Assembly: GCF_002871795.1 (NCBI RefSeq)
Contig: NZ_PNHL01000006.1
Location: forward strand, 74,058-138,057
Source of the DNA: Brachybacterium sp. UMB0905
GTDB lineage: Bacteria > Actinomycetota > Actinomycetes > Actinomycetales > Dermabacteraceae
Direction: 5' to 3'
Length of the DNA: 64,000 nt
Both the position numbers and the translations under genes were made by a program. The notes below the pieces were generated by a model. The model made no database searches. It was not told the DNA's origin and saw only the letters and a list, made by a program, of their open reading frames with translations. Positions 16,782 to 27,471 of this stretch are shown piece after piece. Every line of letters begins with the position of its first letter. Within the stretch, counting starts at the first letter, position 1.

Positions 16782-17252
16782 TCAGAGCGAGGCGGACAGC
16801 TGCGCGGCGGTGATCAACATAGAGATCAGGAAGGCGGCGAACCCCAGCGCGGGGGTGCACACGGTGAGCAGGATGATGCCGATGGGGCCGCGGCGCCGCT
16901 CCCCACGCACCAGGGCGGCGATCGCCAGTCCGAGCGCCACCAGCGATGCCAGCCCCCACAGCAGCAGGGAGCCCGCGGCGATCAGCACGCTGAGCTGGTA
17001 GGCGTCCGGTGTGTCCAGGAGCGTCCGCCCGGCCGCGGCCTCCTGCGGCGCGATGGTGATGCCGATGTAGAGCGTCGGCGCGAGCGTTCCGAGCAGTCCC
17101 ACCAGGGCCAGGATCCAGGCGGGGCGGGTCAGGGGCCGACGGGCGGGGGCAGCCGCGGTGGGCCGGGCGGCAGCGGGCTCGCTGGCAGTGGGCTGGGCGG
17201 CCGCGGCCGCAGTGGGCTGGCTGACGTTGGGGTGCTTGGCGGTGGTGCTCAT
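16782..17252 (-). CDS. Small membrane protein with an Ala/Pro-rich N-terminus, function unknown
   Basis: A 156-residue protein of no recognised family. The first 40 residues are a low-complexity Ala/Pro/Thr stretch, probably cytoplasmic and disordered. Three to four hydrophobic segments follow at about 46-66, 87-112 and 125-150, with the basic loop RGERRRG between the last two. The pattern resembles the small DUF4190-like actinobacterial membrane proteins but lacks a clear signature. The start is fixed by TAGCGT six bases before ATG 17252. Tandem palindromes at 17291-17341 separate it from guaB. Confidence 0.7.
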   Translation of the reverse strand: MSTTAKHPNVSQPTAAAAAQPTASEPAAARPTAAAPARRPLTRPAWILALVGLLGTLAPTLYIGITIAPQEAAAGRTLLDTPDAYQLSVLIAAGSLLLWGLASLVALGLAIAALVRGERRRGPIGIILLTVCTPALGFAAFLISMLITAAQLSASL

Positions 17253-17258
17253 GCTGTC

Positions 17259-17264
17259 ACGCTA
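17259..17264 (-). promoter_or_regulatory. -10 element TAGCGT, leaderless start for the gene ending at 16782
   Basis: TAGCGT on the minus strand, six bases, then ATG 17252. Confidence 0.6.
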
Positions 17265-17290
17265 GTGGGCGCCGGGAACGACATGCTCCC

Positions 17291-17322
17291 GGGTTATCCT
17301 CCGCCCTCGCGGAGGATAACCC
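17291..17322. terminator. Perfect 14-bp hairpin with CCTC loop, downstream of guaB
   Basis: GGGTTATCCTCCGC (17291-17304) and GCGGAGGATAACCC (17309-17322) pair without mismatch. On the minus strand it is about 50 bases past the guaB stop and just before the next gene's promoter, a fitting place for a terminator. There is no T-run. TTATCC is less GC-rich than its surroundings, so an operator function is also possible. Confidence 0.5.
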
Positions 17323-17341
17323 CCATGACCGCGGTCATGGG
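17322..17341. repeat. 20-bp perfect palindrome without a loop, abutting the hairpin
   Basis: CCCATGACCG is followed directly by its complement CGGTCATGGG. It shares its first base with the preceding hairpin. A loop-less palindrome of this length suits a dimeric DNA-binding protein better than an RNA hairpin. Confidence 0.6.
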
Positions 17342-17371
17342 CGTGCCCACCCTGCTGGGCGTCGCCGCCCC

Positions 17372-18943
<1,572 letters not shown>

Positions 18944-20314
18944 TCAGCTGGGCTGGGCGGCTGAGCGCCAGGCCGTCGAGGTGGCCAGGTGTGCGAGCGC
19001 CAAGCCGAGGGCCGCGGCGATCACGACCTGCACAGCCTCCTGCCACACCATCGCCGCGGAGACGATGTTGCCGCTGTTCATGAGCGTGAACCCGGTGTAC
19101 AGGGCGTAGCCGGGGATCATGATCACCACGGCAGGCACGGAGATGGAGGTGCGCGGTACGTGCTGGGTGCGGGCGATGACGTAGGCGATCACGCCCACCA
19201 GCACGGTCGCGGCGAAGGTCGCCAGCTGCACCGGCACATGCAGCTCCCCGAGCACGAACCGCACCGAGTTCGCGATCATCGACACCGCGGCAGCGGCCAG
19301 GGCGATCCGCCAGGGGGAGTTGAACAGGATCGCGAAGCCCAGCACGCCGATGGCTGTGAGAGCGGCCCGCAGCGGCAGCTCCACGGCGAAGGGCAGCCCC
19401 AGATGCTCCGCGGCGACCGGGGGGATGCCCACGGCAAGGCTCACCGTCCAGGAGGCTGCGGCGGCCCCCAGGATGATCAGTCCCGCGTAGGTCAGCCGCG
19501 CCAGACCTGCGGAGAAGTCCGATCTGACCAGGTCGAGCATCCCGGTGATGAGTGGGAAGCCGGGCACCAGGAACAGCACGGCGGCGAGGTATCCGCCCAT
19601 GTGGTCGCCGGGCCCTCCGGCGACCCAGCCGGTCGCCGTGGGCAGCGCGACCGCCGCGAGGTACACGGAGGCGGCGACGACCGCGGCGATCAGAGTGACC
19701 AGCAGGTGATTCCAGGCGCGCAGCTGTACGGTGCGGCGCGCGGCCTGACCGATCCCCGCGGCGATACCCGCCGCGAGTGCTTCCAAGGGTGCGGCCTGGT
19801 TCAGCACCGCGAAGGCGGCGCAGGCGAAACCCCCTGCCAGGGCGTTGACGGTCCTCGAGTGCAGGGGACCGCGGGCACGGATCCGCGCCAGCTGTTCGAA
19901 GACGTCCGCGGCAGTGGTGCCCTGCTCCGGCAGCAGTTCGACGTACCGCTGGGTGCGGTGCAGGCGGTCCACGTTGACGCCCACGTGCGGCGGTTGGGTG
20001 ATGCGGGTGCGGTAGCGGCCGTTCAGCGTGGCAGTCGCGGTGATGTCGGTGTACGTGACGATCGAGGTGAAGGAGTCCAGGCCCAGGGCGCGGGCGGTGC
20101 GGGCCATGGCGGTGCGCACCCGGTAGGAGGCCATGCCGGAGGCCAGCAGCTCGGCACCCACCGCGGCGGCGGCCTCGGAGCGGATGGTCAGGGAGTCGGG
20201 GATGCCCAGCGGGCTGGTGGCGGTGGAGTGGGGGCCGATGGGCGGCGCGGGCAGACGCTCCTGCAGTTCATCGGGCGCGTCGTCGGGTCCGGGCGGGGGT
20301 GGGGTGGTGCTCAT
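18944..20314 (-). CDS. Threonine/serine exporter family protein (ThrE)
   Basis: A 456-residue inner-membrane protein with the ThrE two-part architecture. The soluble N-terminal part contains AELLASGMASYRVRTAMART, then LGLDSFTSIVTYTDIT and later RTRITQPPHVGVNVDRLH, followed by about ten hydrophobic segments from residue 165 to the end. Both halves (the DUF1212-like and the C-terminal ThrE2-like modules) are present in one chain, as in Corynebacterium ThrE, which exports threonine and serine by proton motive force. Substrate is inferred from the family only. Its ATG overlaps the previous gene's stop (ATGA), so it is the last gene of a coupled four-gene operon. Confidence 0.85.
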   Translation of the reverse strand: MSTTPPPPGPDDAPDELQERLPAPPIGPHSTATSPLGIPDSLTIRSEAAAAVGAELLASGMASYRVRTAMARTARALGLDSFTSIVTYTDITATATLNGRYRTRITQPPHVGVNVDRLHRTQRYVELLPEQGTTAADVFEQLARIRARGPLHSRTVNALAGGFACAAFAVLNQAAPLEALAAGIAAGIGQAARRTVQLRAWNHLLVTLIAAVVAASVYLAAVALPTATGWVAGGPGDHMGGYLAAVLFLVPGFPLITGMLDLVRSDFSAGLARLTYAGLIILGAAAASWTVSLAVGIPPVAAEHLGLPFAVELPLRAALTAIGVLGFAILFNSPWRIALAAAAVSMIANSVRFVLGELHVPVQLATFAATVLVGVIAYVIARTQHVPRTSISVPAVVIMIPGYALYTGFTLMNSGNIVSAAMVWQEAVQVVIAAALGLALAHLATSTAWRSAAQPS

Positions 20315-21066
20315 GGCGTCGGGTCGCCCTCCCGGGGCTGCTCGATCCCGCCGAGGACCCGGCGGATGCGGTCAAATTCGGTGCGGAACGCGGCATCGTC
20401 CTGGGCATATTCCTCGCGCCAGGGCATGCCGACGCGGGCGGCGAGCTCGCGGTTCCGGGCTTCCCCGCGGGTACGGCGGTGCTCGGCGAGGATCTGCTCC
20501 CGTGGTGGCACGGGGGTGAAGCCTGCGGCGGCCTGCAGGGCGCGCAACCCGTCGAAGGATGCGGCGTCCCAGCCCACCTCGGGGATGGTCCAGTGCCGCT
20601 CGGGTCCGCGCAGGCCGATCAGGGCCATGCCGCCGCGCTCGGCCTCCCCCACCGCGTGGTCCACGTCGGCGAGCGTGGCCCGGTCGGTGATGCGCAGCCC
20701 CTTGCGCAGGCGCAGCGTGCCGGCGTCCGCATCGAACAGCACGACGGTGCGGGTGAGCACGAGCGGCACGAGGGCCCACAGGGCGAACAGACCCCACAGC
20801 AGCAGCGCCCCGAGCACGAGCTGCACGGTCGCGAGCCCCAGGATCTGCTCGACCAGGCCGTCATGGCCGGCGCGCACCCGGCGGCGATGCCAGGCCTGCA
20901 GGGCGGTGGCCGCGAAGGGGCTGAGCAGGATCGCGAGCAGGGGCAGGCCCATCAGCACAAGCGGCCGGTAGCGCGCAGCGAGGGAGGGTCCCACGAGCAC
21001 CACCCCACGACGGGTGCGGCGCGGGGCGGGCGCCGACGGGGTCGCGGCCGGGCTGGGACTGCTCAC
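20311..21066 (-). CDS. Membrane protein with two helices and a soluble C-terminal domain, function unknown
   Basis: A 251-residue protein without a recognised family. Two hydrophobic segments at about 34-57 and 74-102 are followed by a beta-rich stretch (TVVLFDADAGTLRLRKGL, then ITDRATLADVDHAV) that resembles the small PH-like domains found in actinobacterial membrane proteins. The last 80 residues are helical and charged (EQILAEHRRTRGEARNRELA). Start and stop both overlap the neighbours as ATGA, which indicates translational coupling between the pseudouridine synthase and the exporter. Confidence 0.68.
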   Translation of the reverse strand: MSSPSPAATPSAPAPRRTRRGVVLVGPSLAARYRPLVLMGLPLLAILLSPFAATALQAWHRRRVRAGHDGLVEQILGLATVQLVLGALLLWGLFALWALVPLVLTRTVVLFDADAGTLRLRKGLRITDRATLADVDHAVGEAERGGMALIGLRGPERHWTIPEVGWDAASFDGLRALQAAAGFTPVPPREQILAEHRRTRGEARNRELAARVGMPWREEYAQDDAAFRTEFDRIRRVLGGIEQPREGDPTP

Positions 21067-22007
21067 CCTGACAGGGTACGGGTGGAGGTGAAACGCCGCT
21101 CCTGTCCTGTGACCGGGTCGGTGAAGGCGAGGCGGCGGGCCAGCAGCTGCAGCGGGCCGACGGGGTCGCGGCGCGGCACGGGGTAGAGGTCCTCGCCGCG
21201 GATCGGGGCGCCGCGCGAGGATAGCTGGATGCGCAGCTGGTGGGTGCGACCGGTGTGCGGTTCGAGATCCAGGTGCAGCGTGCCCCGCGGGCCCGGGCCG
21301 CGGACACTCACAGCGGTGTGGGCGTTCGGCTCGCCGGGGACGACCTGCACGGTGAGGCTGTCTGCGGGCTTGATGAGGCGGTCGCGGAGCGCGATGCGAG
21401 TGCCGGGGTCACGCGGCAGCGACCCCTCGTCGTCCGTCGGCCGCCTCTCCCCTGGCTCGACCAGGGCCTCGTAGTGCTTGCGCACCGCTCCGCGGGCGAA
21501 GAGCTGCTGGTAGGCGGCACGTTCGGAGGGCACGATCCCGAAGGCGAGCACCCCGGCGGTGCGGCGGTCCAGGCGATGCAGCGGCACCAGGGTCGTGATG
21601 CCGGTCAGGCGGCGCAGACGGGCGAGGGCGCTGGCGCGCACATGGGCACCGCGCGGCATCGTCGCCACGTCATGCGGTTTGTCGATGATCAGCAGATGCT
21701 CATCATGCAGCAGCACGGGCAGGTCGATGTCCGGGACGTCTTCGTCGGCGAGCTCACGGTGGAACCACAGGCGGTCTCCGGGGTGCAGCATCTCCTCGGC
21801 GGCGATGGCGGTGCCGTCGGCGCGCACTACGTCTCCGCCCTCGAAGCGCTCGAGCAGCGGTGTCGCCGCAGGATCCCCGAGGGGTGGGAAGCGCTGCAGC
21901 AGAAGGTCGTGGGCGGGGCCGCTCGGGGTGCTGGGCGGGATGGTCCAGCAGATCGCGTCCAGGCCCTCGCGCTGCGGCAGCGGGGAGGCGGGCCGGCGTC
22001 CCCTCAC
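21063..22007 (-). CDS. RluA-family RNA pseudouridine synthase
   Basis: Isomerises specific uridines in RNA to pseudouridine. The catalytic motif HRLDRRTAG contains the invariant aspartate at residue 147 (usual form HRLDxxTSG). The flanking LLIIDKPHDVATMPRG and the C-terminal GRTHQLRIQLSSRGAPIRGEDLY are family signatures. The 314-residue length is normal; an S4-like region may be present at about 35-85 (LLERFEGGDVVRADG, PGDRLWFH). The target RNA cannot be predicted. The start is GTG 22007, four bases after the preceding stop. It sits in an operon with three membrane proteins, an unusual partner set. Confidence 0.9.
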   Translation of the reverse strand: MRGRRPASPLPQREGLDAICWTIPPSTPSGPAHDLLLQRFPPLGDPAATPLLERFEGGDVVRADGTAIAAEEMLHPGDRLWFHRELADEDVPDIDLPVLLHDEHLLIIDKPHDVATMPRGAHVRASALARLRRLTGITTLVPLHRLDRRTAGVLAFGIVPSERAAYQQLFARGAVRKHYEALVEPGERRPTDDEGSLPRDPGTRIALRDRLIKPADSLTVQVVPGEPNAHTAVSVRGPGPRGTLHLDLEPHTGRTHQLRIQLSSRGAPIRGEDLYPVPRRDPVGPLQLLARRLAFTDPVTGQERRFTSTRTLSG

Positions 22008-22011
22008 CCGG

Positions 22012-22713
22012 TCACAGCCCCCACACGATGAAGGTCAGCAGATTGTGGCCCGCGTAGAACGCCACCAGGGCGAGCAGCAGCAGCTGCGGGTGGCGGTCCA
22101 CGAAGTTCATGGCCTGCGGCACCTGCTGGCGCAGCTCGGCGGGCGTGATGGCGTCGATGTGGTCGATGCGCACCTGCGCTTCTCTGGCGCGTTGCAGCAC
22201 CATGTCCTGGGCGCGCGGGCCGAACAGGCGGCTGGGGACGGCGAGCATCCGGCGGTCCGCCGGGTCCATGACGTACACGCCGTCGTACAGGGTGTCGGGG
22301 GCGTCGAGCATCTCCCCGGCGCTGGTGCCGCGGGAGATGTCCCGCACCGCGATCACGCGGCCCACCTGCTGCCAGGTGGCGGTGCGGGGGGTGCGCAGGA
22401 GACTGCGCAGGGTGAAGCCCTCCTCGTCGACCTGCAACCAGGCGGTCAGCACGCGCAGCGTCACCGCGGTGGCCAGCACCGCCACGATCACCCACAGCAC
22501 CAGGGGGAGGGTGAAGAGGGCGTCGCGGAAAAGGGCCTCGTCACGCCACAGTCGCTGGCCCACGAAGCTAATGATCACGAGGAACTCGAGGACCACCACG
22601 AACACGAGGGCGGTCACGAGCGTGCCGATCACGACGGAGGCCGGGGGCCCGAAGGTTCGGGTCGGGCGATCGTCGTGGACCCTGGGCTCGGCCGGGCCGG
22701 ATGTGCTGGCCAC
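22012..22713 (-). CDS. PH-like-domain membrane protein, first gene of the ThrE operon
   Basis: A 233-residue protein with helices at about 26-50 and 66-90 and a hydrophobic C-terminus (LLLLALVAFYAGHNLLTFIVW). Between them lies a beta-rich segment beginning WLQVDEEGFTLRSLLRTPRTATW, reminiscent of bacterial PH domains placed after two membrane helices. Function is unknown. The start is GTG 22713, with GAGGAG five bases upstream and a -10-like TAGGAT at 22749-22754. The gene is head of a run of four tightly packed genes ending with the ThrE-type exporter. Confidence 0.68.
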   Translation of the reverse strand: MASTSGPAEPRVHDDRPTRTFGPPASVVIGTLVTALVFVVVLEFLVIISFVGQRLWRDEALFRDALFTLPLVLWVIVAVLATAVTLRVLTAWLQVDEEGFTLRSLLRTPRTATWQQVGRVIAVRDISRGTSAGEMLDAPDTLYDGVYVMDPADRRMLAVPSRLFGPRAQDMVLQRAREAQVRIDHIDAITPAELRQQVPQAMNFVDRHPQLLLLALVAFYAGHNLLTFIVWGL

Positions 22714-22748
22714 CTACGCTCCTCGGGACTCGACATCTGAACACGGAC

Positions 22749-22754
22749 ATCCTA
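22749..22754 (-). promoter_or_regulatory. -10 element TAGGAT of the PH-like/RluA/ThrE operon
   Basis: TAGGAT on the minus strand lies 35 bases before GTG 22713 with a ribosome binding site between them. It is also immediately past the groEL terminator hairpin. Confidence 0.5.
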
Positions 22755-22769
22755 GTGGGAGCCCGATGC

Positions 22770-22807
22770 GCAACGGGCGAGCCAGGTGCTCCTGGCCCGC
22801 CCGTTGC
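22770..22807. terminator. groEL terminator hairpin, 17-bp stem
   Basis: The arms 22770-22786 and 22791-22807 are complementary over 17 bases with one mismatch and a TGCT loop. It lies 19 bases after the groEL stop. No T-tract follows, as is common in GC-rich actinobacteria. Confidence 0.75.
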
Positions 22808-22825
22808 TGCGATCTGACCGTGAGG

Positions 22826-24720
<1,895 letters not shown>

Positions 24721-24857
24721 GCGGCTCACTCCTTCTTGAGATGACTCTGCTTGAGTTCGGGTGGCGGGATCGGGGTCCGATCGTCGTCGCGGGTCCGACC
24801 GGGAGGATCCCTGACGGCAGGCTCTGGCACTCTCGGCCGTCGACTGCCAACGCGCTC

Positions 24858-24887
24858 ACTCTAGGCCCCGCGCTGGCACTCGTGCAA
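24858..24887 (-). promoter_or_regulatory. groES promoter (TTGCAC, 18 bases, TAGAGT)
   Basis: On the minus strand -35 TTGCAC is at 24882-24887 and -10 TAGAGT at 24858-24863. The -35 lies inside the CIRCE spacer, so HrcA bound there would block RNA polymerase. Confidence 0.7.
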
Positions 24888-24899
24888 GGCGAGTGCTAA
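24873..24899 (-). promoter_or_regulatory. CIRCE element (HrcA operator) upstream of groES
   Basis: Read on the minus strand: TTAGCACTC, nine bases, GAGTGCCAG. The first arm matches the CIRCE consensus perfectly and the second differs at two outer positions. It predicts HrcA-mediated heat-shock repression of groESL. Confidence 0.9.
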
Positions 24900-24924
24900 G
24901 CGCTCGGCGAACGGCTCGCGCCCC

Positions 24925-25779
24925 TCAGCGCCCGGCCGCCTGCAGGATCTGCGCCACCTGCTGTTCCTCGAAGCGGTAGACCGGTTCGAAGACATCGCGC
25001 TGGGCGTCACCCGCGTTCGGCAGCACGGAGCTCCAGATCCGCGGGGCGCCCGCCCCGAGCTCCACGATGCTCGCGCCGGACAGGGCCAGGGCCTGCTCGC
25101 TCTCCCCCGCTCCCAGCGGATCCACGACGTTCGTGATCCCCGGGGCGACATGCACCGGGATGCCCGCGACCTGTCCGTCCATCGCGTGGTGGTAGTGGCC
25201 GGACAGCACGATGCGTACATCGGAGCCCTCGAGCACCGCAGCGAGCTCATCCCGGCCATCCAGCTCGAGGCCGGCCAGCAGCGGTGTCGCGGCTGGAAGC
25301 GGCGGATGGTGGATCACCAGCACCGTCCCCGCGGCGGCGGGCTCGGCGAGAACGGCGCGCAGCCACTGCAGCTGCTCGGTCTCGAGATGGCCGTACCCGG
25401 CCCCCGGCACGCTCGAATCGAGCACCACCACGCGACCGCCGCCGGACAGCTGCACCACCCGGTCCTGGCTCTCGGCACGCTGCTCCCCCGGGGCGATCGT
25501 CTGGCCGTACACGGTGGAGACGTCATGGTTGCCCATGGCGACCACGAGCGGGGCCCCGAGCTGCTGGGCGAAGGGGTCCAGGAGCTCGTGCAGCAGCGCG
25601 TAGCTCTTGGCGCTGCCATCCTCGGAGGCATCGCCCGCGTGGACCACGAGGTCGATGTCCTGCAGGGGCGCAAGATGCGCGAGCAGTCCGCGCAGCGCCG
25701 CGGCAGTGTCGATGCGGTCGTAGTGACGGGCGTTCGGATCGCCGTACAGGTGGGTGTCGGTCAGGTGGAGGATGCGCAT
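24925..25779 (-). CDS. Metallophosphoesterase (cyclic-nucleotide phosphodiesterase-like)
   Basis: A 284-residue calcineurin-like phosphoesterase. The metal-binding motifs are in order: LTDTHLYGD (D-x-H), VVHAGDASEDG (GD), MGNHD (GNHD), VIHHPPLP and LSGHYHHAMDG (GHxH). The spacing matches class III cyclic nucleotide phosphodiesterase-like proteins such as CpdA/Rv0805, so a phosphodiester or phosphomonoester substrate is likely, but identity is not determinable. ATG 25779 is leaderless (TACGGT six bases upstream), which excludes 37 codons of open frame upstream. Confidence 0.88.
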   Translation of the reverse strand: MRILHLTDTHLYGDPNARHYDRIDTAAALRGLLAHLAPLQDIDLVVHAGDASEDGSAKSYALLHELLDPFAQQLGAPLVVAMGNHDVSTVYGQTIAPGEQRAESQDRVVQLSGGGRVVVLDSSVPGAGYGHLETEQLQWLRAVLAEPAAAGTVLVIHHPPLPAATPLLAGLELDGRDELAAVLEGSDVRIVLSGHYHHAMDGQVAGIPVHVAPGITNVVDPLGAGESEQALALSGASIVELGAGAPRIWSSVLPNAGDAQRDVFEPVYRFEEQQVAQILQAAGR

Positions 25780-25785
25780 GATCGC

Positions 25786-25791
25786 ACCGTA
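25786..25791 (-). promoter_or_regulatory. -10 element TACGGT, leaderless start of the phosphoesterase gene
   Basis: TACGGT on the minus strand, six bases, then ATG 25779. Confidence 0.6.
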
Positions 25792-25868
25792 GCGGTGGCG
25801 TGTGGCCGATAAGTGAACAGCCGCGTCGGCGCGGTGATTGATCCGTGTGCGCGGACGCTCCGGGCCCC

Positions 25869-26372
25869 TCAGCCCAGCGCCCCCACCCATTCCTCCTCGC
25901 CGTCCGTGAAGCGCTGATGCTTCCAGATCGGCAGGCGACGCTTGACCGTGTCCACAAGGTCATCGCAGGCGGCGAAGGCCTGTTTGCGGTGCGGAGCGGA
26001 GACCGCGCAGGCCAGGGCGGACTCCCCGATCGCGAGCGGCCCCACCCGGTGGGTGAGCGCCACGAGCACGTCGGGGTAGCGCTCGGCGATCTCTGCGGCG
26101 ACCTCGCGGGCGACCGCCGAGGCGCTCGGATGGGAGCTGTATTCGAGGCGTTCGACGTCCTTGCCGCCGTCGTGGTCGCGCACCACCCCGTCGAAGGTGA
26201 CGACCGCGCCGCAGCGCGGATCGGCGACGGCCGCGGCCATCACGGCGATGCTCACCGGCTCCTCGGTCACCGCGGCGTGCCGCACCCGCTGGTCGGCAGT
26301 CCCCATCGCGGGATCGCCCGGCACCCGCAGCTGCGCGATGTCTCCGCCGAAGGGCGTGGGCCCGGTGGTCAT
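25869..26372 (-). CDS. moaE: Molybdopterin synthase catalytic subunit
   Basis: Inserts the dithiolene sulfurs into cyclic pyranopterin monophosphate, using MoaD thiocarboxylate as donor. The 167 residues contain GAVVTFDGVVRDHDGGKDVE, LEYSSHPSA, HRVGPLAIGE and the active-site block APHRKQAFAACDDLVD then VKRRLPIWKHQ, whose lysines are the catalytic and substrate-binding residues in known MoaE. An N-terminal extension of about 35 residues precedes the domain. Its ATG overlaps the mogA stop (ATGA). It is the last gene of moeA-moaC-mogA-moaE; the partner moaD is on the opposite strand at 29.9 kb. Confidence 0.93.
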   Translation of the reverse strand: MTTGPTPFGGDIAQLRVPGDPAMGTADQRVRHAAVTEEPVSIAVMAAAVADPRCGAVVTFDGVVRDHDGGKDVERLEYSSHPSASAVAREVAAEIAERYPDVLVALTHRVGPLAIGESALACAVSAPHRKQAFAACDDLVDTVKRRLPIWKHQRFTDGEEEWVGALG

Positions 26373-26917
26373 TCGTGTCCCCCGCCGTCGCGCTGCTCGA
26401 GCAGGTGGTCCAGGATCGGATCAAGCACCGTGATGCCGTCCTTCACCCCGCCGCGAGAACCCGGCAGGTTCACCACGAAGCTGCGGCCCGCCATCCCGGC
26501 GAGGCCGCGGCTGAGCACAGCGGCCGGAGACTTCTCAGAGCCGATGCGCCGCACCGCCTCCAGCACGCCGGGCATCTCGCGCTCGATCAGCGGGGCGGTC
26601 TGCTCGGGGGTGACGTCGGTGGGGCTGATGCCGGTGCCGCCCGAGGAGATCACCACATCGATCTCGCGGCTGATCGCCGTGGCGAGCGCGGCACCGACCT
26701 CGGGGCCATCGGGCACAACCTGGTGCTCGACGGGGTCCAGGCCGCGCTCGGTCAGCCACTGCACGAGCAGCGGGCCGGTGCGGTCCTCATAGGTGCCGTC
26801 GGCGGCGCGGGTCGAGGCGATCAGCACCAGGGCGCTGCCGCGCAGGGTCGGGGCGGGGGCTCCTTCCTCGCGGGCGGTGCAGTCGGCGTCGCTGCGCTGG
26901 GCGGGCATGTGTTTCAT
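26369..26917 (-). CDS. Molybdopterin adenylyltransferase (MogA/MoaB type)
   Basis: Adenylylates molybdopterin before metal insertion. The 182-residue protein carries the MoCF_biosynth motif ISSGGTGISPTDVTPE and the later VVNLPGSRGGVKDGI. Actinobacterial family members are named MogA or MoaB, so I leave the symbol open. About 30 residues precede the domain (RGSALVLIASTRAADGTYED begins it). ATG 26917 overlaps the moaC stop (ATGA) and has GGAGGA upstream. Its own stop overlaps the moaE start. Order and coupling with moaC and moaE support a role in Moco synthesis. Confidence 0.88.
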   Translation of the reverse strand: MKHMPAQRSDADCTAREEGAPAPTLRGSALVLIASTRAADGTYEDRTGPLLVQWLTERGLDPVEHQVVPDGPEVGAALATAISREIDVVISSGGTGISPTDVTPEQTAPLIEREMPGVLEAVRRIGSEKSPAAVLSRGLAGMAGRSFVVNLPGSRGGVKDGITVLDPILDHLLEQRDGGGHE

Positions 26918-27471
26918 CGGTCCTCCTCCGAGGAGTTCGTCCGGGCGGCCTCGCGCTGCTCGCGCGTCCAGTCCCCGCTCTTGCCGCCGGATTTCGCCAT
27001 GACGGCGATGTCCTCGATGCGGGCCAGCGGGTCCACGGCCTTGATCATGTCGAACAGGGTCAGCGCGGTGACGCTCACCGCGGTCAGAGCCTCCATCTCC
27101 ACGCCGGTGACGCCGCGGGTGCGCACGCGCGCGATGATCTCCACGCGGTGCCCGGCGGGGTGCAGGTCCACCTCGATGCCGCCGAGTGGCAGCGGATGGC
27201 ACAGGGGGATGAGGTCGCTCGTGCGCTTGGCACCCATGATCCCGGCCAGGCGGGCGGTGGCGAGCGCCTCCCCCTTGGGCAGGTCACCGGTCGCGATGCG
27301 GTCCACCACATCGGCGCGGGTGCGCAGGATTCCGCGGGCGCGGGCCTCGCGGGAGGTGACGTTCTTGGCGGTCACATCGACCATATGGGCGGAGCCGTCG
27401 GGGCGCACATGGCTGAGCTCGGTGCCGTGCTCTGAGTGGGGGTGTGAGGGCGAGGGGTTCGGCTGGTCCAT
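26914..27471 (-). CDS. moaC: Cyclic pyranopterin monophosphate synthase
   Basis: Converts the MoaA product to cyclic pyranopterin monophosphate. The 185 residues include HMVDVTAKNVTSREARARG, LIPLCHPLPLGGIEVDL (the conserved C-H-P-L), TGVEMEALTAVSVTALTLFD with the catalytic region MIKAVD and the end KSGGKSGDW, all diagnostic. An N-terminal His/Ser/Pro-rich extension of about 25 residues precedes the domain. Its ATG shares one base with the moeA stop (TGATG). Second gene in the minus-strand Moco operon. Confidence 0.95.
   Translation of the reverse strand: MDQPNPSPSHPHSEHGTELSHVRPDGSAHMVDVTAKNVTSREARARGILRTRADVVDRIATGDLPKGEALATARLAGIMGAKRTSDLIPLCHPLPLGGIEVDLHPAGHRVEIIARVRTRGVTGVEMEALTAVSVTALTLFDMIKAVDPLARIEDIAVMAKSGGKSGDWTREQREAARTNSSEEDR

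Noticed and set aside
14104..17001. A 965-codon open frame on the plus strand, antisense to glgP
   Set aside because: It mirrors a clearly coding GlgP frame, has no motif, and consists of His/Val/Leu/Asp-rich text typical of antisense reading in GC-rich DNA.
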